DNA from: Zonotrichia leucophrys gambelii
Taxonomy: Eukaryota; Chordata; Aves; Passeriformes; Passerellidae
NCBI RefSeq assembly: GCF_028769735.1
Contig: NC_088179.1
Span: 11,313,950 to 11,377,949, forward strand
DNA: 64,000 bases
Direction: 5' to 3'
The translations under genes were made by a program, and so were the position numbers. Shown piece after piece: positions 62,800-64,000 of this stretch (the first letter of the stretch is position 1; every line of letters starts with the position of its first letter). A model generated the notes under the pieces. That model saw nothing but the letters and a program-made list of their open reading frames with translations, was not told the DNA's origin and ran no database searches.

Positions 62800-64000
62800 T
62801 CCTTCCAGGATAGGGTTTCTTATTGGGAAATATCTGGACTTGAGTGTTTAGCCTGTTTTGCAACAAATGGCATTTGCATGTTTTTCTGAAGAGCACATGA
62901 TTTAAATTCTTTGATGGATTCCTGGAGAACCTGCTGGCTCTATCAAATACCAAATTAAACATACTTTTAATTTTAGATTAATCTCCTGCTATTCCAGGTT
63001 CTGTTTGTCTCTGCAGTCCCACACCTTTGGTGTTCCCTATCATACATTTATTTCCTTTGTATGCTGAGGGGTTCTTCTGGATGATACAAATAATTACTTC
63101 CTGCTGCTTAGCACATCTGTTTATGAGAAGAAAAACTGGTTTTTGCATGATCAGCTCTGCTGCAGTAAACAATGTCAGATGCTTATTGCGAAATAGCGAC
63201 AAATTCTGGCTGAACTTGCAGCAACACATGCTTGGAGGCATCAAAGTACTCTTGGAAGAACTTTCCACTCTGTGTGGGTGTCAGTGGTCTGGGAAACACT
63301 ACTTTATATCAGTGCTTTGATTTAATCCAGCTTCTTATCCATAATTTCATATGTCATACAAATAGGAGGTGCTTTGTAAAATACTTTATAACTTTTAGTC
63401 CTGCCAGAACTCTCTGAGTTATGTCTATGAGGAAGCCTCTACCCTCTCTATTCCCTGTGCAGAATTCCCCAACACAAGTATCACAGTGTATATTTTCAAG
63501 CTTCTCTAAATTTACACTTTACAAACCCATTTTGGATTTACCACACACCTTTGAACAAAAGTGAGAAGCAGCAACTCCCCCTTGTAACTGCAGCTCTGAG
63601 CTGCAGGTGGCAACTCCAGAGACTGAAATGGAATTACCTCTGATTTGGACTGACCAAAGAATCAAAGCTACTGCTCTGGGCAACTGAGCTGCACATTAAC
63701 ATGTGCAGCATGCATGCAGCATGTTCATCTGCCTTTGGAGAAATCTGGAGAGACTTAGTTTGATTTTTCAGCTGAATAATCTCTGTTGAGTTTCCTCAAG
63801 TTAATGCAAAACTGGGGCAGTACTGTCTGGTGAGTGAAAAAAATGCCTTTATTCACTCCAAGATGGGACATGGAAGCAGACATAACCTCCAAAAGGGGTA
63901 CCAGCACAGGCACCGTACTCTTATAACAGTTTTACTGCATTCATTTCATGTTTTCCTACTAGTTTTGTCTTTATTTCCACTCATAGGCTGAATATCTGGC

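Larger units (their letters stand above)
41029..64000 (-). other. SLC9A9 intron and/or upstream region, at least 22,972 bp
   Basis: The acceptor CCTGACAG lies at 41029. I looked on the minus strand for the preceding exon (the LLPPIIFHAGYSLKK and LGSILTYAFLGT segments) and for the N-terminal exon, and found neither up to 64000, so the intron probably spans the rest of the window. It holds the T25-ended possible retrocopy at 45217-45717, the POU-type palindrome at 48259-48277, an LTR at 54003-54849, the CpG island at 58560-59420 and a CR1 at 61021-61560. The gaps 41100-45100, 46000-48000, 49000-53900 and 55000-57700 show no gene or clear repeat. Confidence 0.7.

Noticed and set aside
1..64000. 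tRNA or rRNA genes, CRISPR arrays, bacterial operons or intact viral genes
   Set aside because: No cloverleaf, rRNA core, regularly spaced repeat-spacer array, dense coding or retroviral gene was seen; the window is vertebrate intron sequence.

Overview
The window is vertebrate nuclear DNA, most likely from a bird and possibly a passerine. It is AT-rich and CpG-poor, with no dense coding. It carries CR1 LINE fragments, one with the (ATTCTRTG)n-type 3' end typical of avian CR1, and three LTR remnants that I recognise from memory as avian endogenous-retrovirus LTR families. No gene fills a long ORF. The coding content is five short exons on the minus strand, each with proper splice sites.

Together the five exons form an uninterrupted central part of SLC9A9 (NHE9), the endosomal Na+/H+ (K+/H+) exchanger. 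In transcription order they are 41028-40913, 32650-32545, 10190-10052, 9238-9133 and 370-282: 556 coding nt, about 185 residues, with every codon phase matching across the introns. By anchoring on the Asn-Asp ion-site pair (N243/D244 in human, from memory) they cover roughly human residues 178-363. Earlier exons (N-terminus and first membrane segments) should lie beyond 64000, and later exons (rest of the transporter and cytosolic tail) before position 1; I found neither here.

Layout: 1-281 is the end of an intron; 371-9132 is an 8.8 kb intron with a 294-bp solo LTR at 7690-7983; 9239-10051 is an 813-bp minor-class (U12) AT-AC intron; 10191-32544 is a 22 kb intron with a second LTR of the same family; 32651-40912 is an 8.3 kb intron with an old CR1, a composite minisatellite and a short CR1 3' end; 41029-64000 is at least 23 kb of intron with a poly(T)-ended possible retrocopy, a POU-site palindrome, a GC-rich solo LTR, a strong CpG island at about 58.56-59.42 kb, and a further CR1.

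The most notable items are the AT-AC intron, whose ends also enclose a possible in-frame GT-AG intron; a T20 tract 8 nt from a splice acceptor; the minisatellite at 37.4-37.8 kb; and the CpG island inside or upstream of the gene, with no known exon attached. I saw no evidence of a wholly new biological system. All family assignments are from memory and were not searched.
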